From Reyranella sp. (GTDB lineage Bacteria; Pseudomonadota; Alphaproteobacteria; Reyranellales; Reyranellaceae): a stretch of 64,000 bases of DNA. The position numbers and the translations under genes are program-made. The stretch covers positions 459,910 through 523,909 of the forward strand of contig NZ_SCVC01000021.1 in assembly GCF_004297405.1 (NCBI RefSeq), given 5' to 3'. The notes below the pieces were generated by a model. That model worked only from the letters and a program-made list of their open reading frames with translations. It was not told where the DNA came from and did no database searches. Positions 63,426-64,000 of the stretch are shown one piece after another; positions within the stretch are counted from its first letter, which is position 1, and every line of letters begins with the position of its first letter.

Positions 63426-63703
63426 CAACTGAGCGCTGTTGAAGGGGTTGCGATCATGTGTCTGTGAGGCGCCACTGTCCGCCGGTCGCACGCTGTCGCG
63501 CAGGTAGCTCCCCGCTGGCCAGGAGGCCACCCTGAAATAGCCTGTCCCATCTCCCTCATATGTCGAAGCCCCGCCCGGTGATCCCGGTGCGGGGCTTTTG
63601 TCGTGTGAGCACGCTTTCGTCCCGCCGATGTGCCGCCGGGTCGCAACCAAGTCCGCCGTCACTCATTTTCTCCATTGCCATTGTGCTCAGTGGAGGATGA
63701 TCC
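63399..63703. other. Gene-free region with a plus-strand terminator
   Basis: About 305 bases without a recognised protein gene. It contains a small hairpin TGGCC-AGGA-GGCCA (63516-63529) and a strong plus-strand terminator at 63566-63599. No plus-strand gene ends just before that terminator, so a short untranslated RNA may be encoded here. The right end carries the ribosome-binding site of the next ORF. Confidence 0.4.
63566..63599 (+). terminator. Intrinsic terminator (plus strand)
   Basis: AAGCCCCGC (63566-63574) pairs with GCGGGGCTT (63589-63597), followed by further Ts (TTTT at 63596-63599). This is a typical rho-independent terminator reading left to right. The nearest preceding plus-strand reading frame is the run-on of the lysine-rich protein, which ends 140 bases earlier, so the transcript it ends is unclear. 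Confidence 0.75.
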
Positions 63704-64000
63704 ATGGCTGGCAATAAGGCGCGGCCGGACATCAAGCGCGCTTATGGCCGATACAGCGCATCCGACCAGGCAGATAAAAGCCGGCGCGATGAGCAGCGCG
63801 ACCATGGCGTTTCTGGCCACCCGTCGAAAGATGCTCCCGGCCAGGCCAAAAAGGGCCGCCCACAGCAATCGTCGAAAGGGGCGTCCGGCACGAGTCGTAA
63901 GCCATCGCCGTCTGGCCTTCCTCGCGAGAAGGAATACGAATGCCTCAATCCGGGCGCGGGTGGGCCGCCGGGCCAGCAACAGGAACGTGACAAGCCGAAT
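63704..64000 (+). CDS. Partial hydrophilic ORF at the window edge
   Basis: From ATG 63704 the frame is open for 99 codons to the right edge. GGAGG stands at 63692-63696, seven bases before the ATG, one of the best ribosome-binding sites in the window. The product starts MAGNKARPDIKRAYGRYSAS and goes on with many lysine, arginine, glycine and serine residues, so it is probably disordered. I do not recognise it. An antisense 106-codon frame (63659-63979) exists but has no ribosome-binding site; the plus-strand reading is preferred. Confidence 0.5.
   Translation, partial: MAGNKARPDIKRAYGRYSASDQADKSRRDEQRDHGVSGHPSKDAPGQAKKGRPQQSSKGASGTSRKPSPSGLPREKEYECLNPGAGGPPGQQQERDKPN

Noticed and set aside
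63659..63979. Minus-strand 106-codon hydrophobic frame at the right edge
   Set aside because: It lacks a ribosome-binding site, whereas the overlapping plus-strand ORF has GGAGG at ideal distance.

Overview
The window reads as one contiguous, GC-rich chromosome segment of an alphaproteobacterium, probably of the Hyphomicrobiales/Rhodospirillales type; a Reyranella-like organism is only a guess. The grounds are the aerobic CobG/CobN type of cobalamin pathway with bluB, a ChvI/ChvG-like two-component pair beside exopolysaccharide genes, FixJ-like regulators, and pervasive ATGA/TGATG start-stop overlaps. I see no rRNA or tRNA gene, no CRISPR array, no complete insertion sequence and no phage genes.

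Region 1 (1-16661) is a cobalamin block. A tightly coupled aerobic corrin operon runs cobN (partial), cobG, cobH, cobI, cobJ, then cobK on the opposite strand, then cobL, cobE, cobM, cobA, cobB and bluB. A cobalamin riboswitch (10705-10888) follows. After it comes a second coupled operon: a small SAM methyltransferase, a TonB-dependent receptor, and a BtuF/BtuC/BtuD-like binding protein, permease and ATPase. A perfect 18-bp AT-rich palindrome overlaps a candidate promoter just before the methyltransferase, so this uptake operon may have a second, metal-responsive control besides the riboswitch.

Region 2 (16711-21756) holds general metabolism: a ClC chloride/proton antiporter on the plus strand, then an esterase, a GMC oxidoreductase and panB on the minus strand.

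Region 3 (21806-46413) is an exopolysaccharide locus of the Wzx/Wzy type. It contains galE, an outer-membrane beta-barrel protein, two FkbM methyltransferases, five glycosyltransferases, a WcaJ-like initiating transferase, GDP-L-fucose synthesis (manC, gmd, fcl), a flippase, a polymerase, a Wzc-like tyrosine kinase and a Wza-like export lipoprotein. A lipoprotein-ChvI-ChvG regulatory set lies beside it, read from a promoter carrying a perfect dyad. The product is probably a fucose-containing, perhaps O-methylated, surface polysaccharide.

Region 4 (46533-53938) has a CoA-transferase, a one-chain dihydroxyacetone kinase, a 1.26-kb stretch of gene debris and short repeats, a metallo-beta-lactamase-fold hydrolase, a GNAT acetyltransferase and a large winged-helix/repeat regulator.

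Region 5 (53939-61371) begins with a FixJ-like regulator, a stand-alone receiver and a PAS histidine kinase. These are followed by a co-directional set of alpha/beta hydrolase, SDR, NmrA-like, small membrane and AhpD-like proteins. Short TTAGCA repeats with 10-bp spacing occur in both intergenic regions flanking the winged-helix regulator and are a candidate operator.

Region 6 (61372-64000) is a loose end of small genes and remnants: a one-helix membrane protein, a dps remnant, a small winged-helix-like ORF, a lysine-rich protein that has apparently lost its stop, a small PepSY-like secreted protein, two good hairpin terminators and a partial hydrophilic ORF at the right edge.
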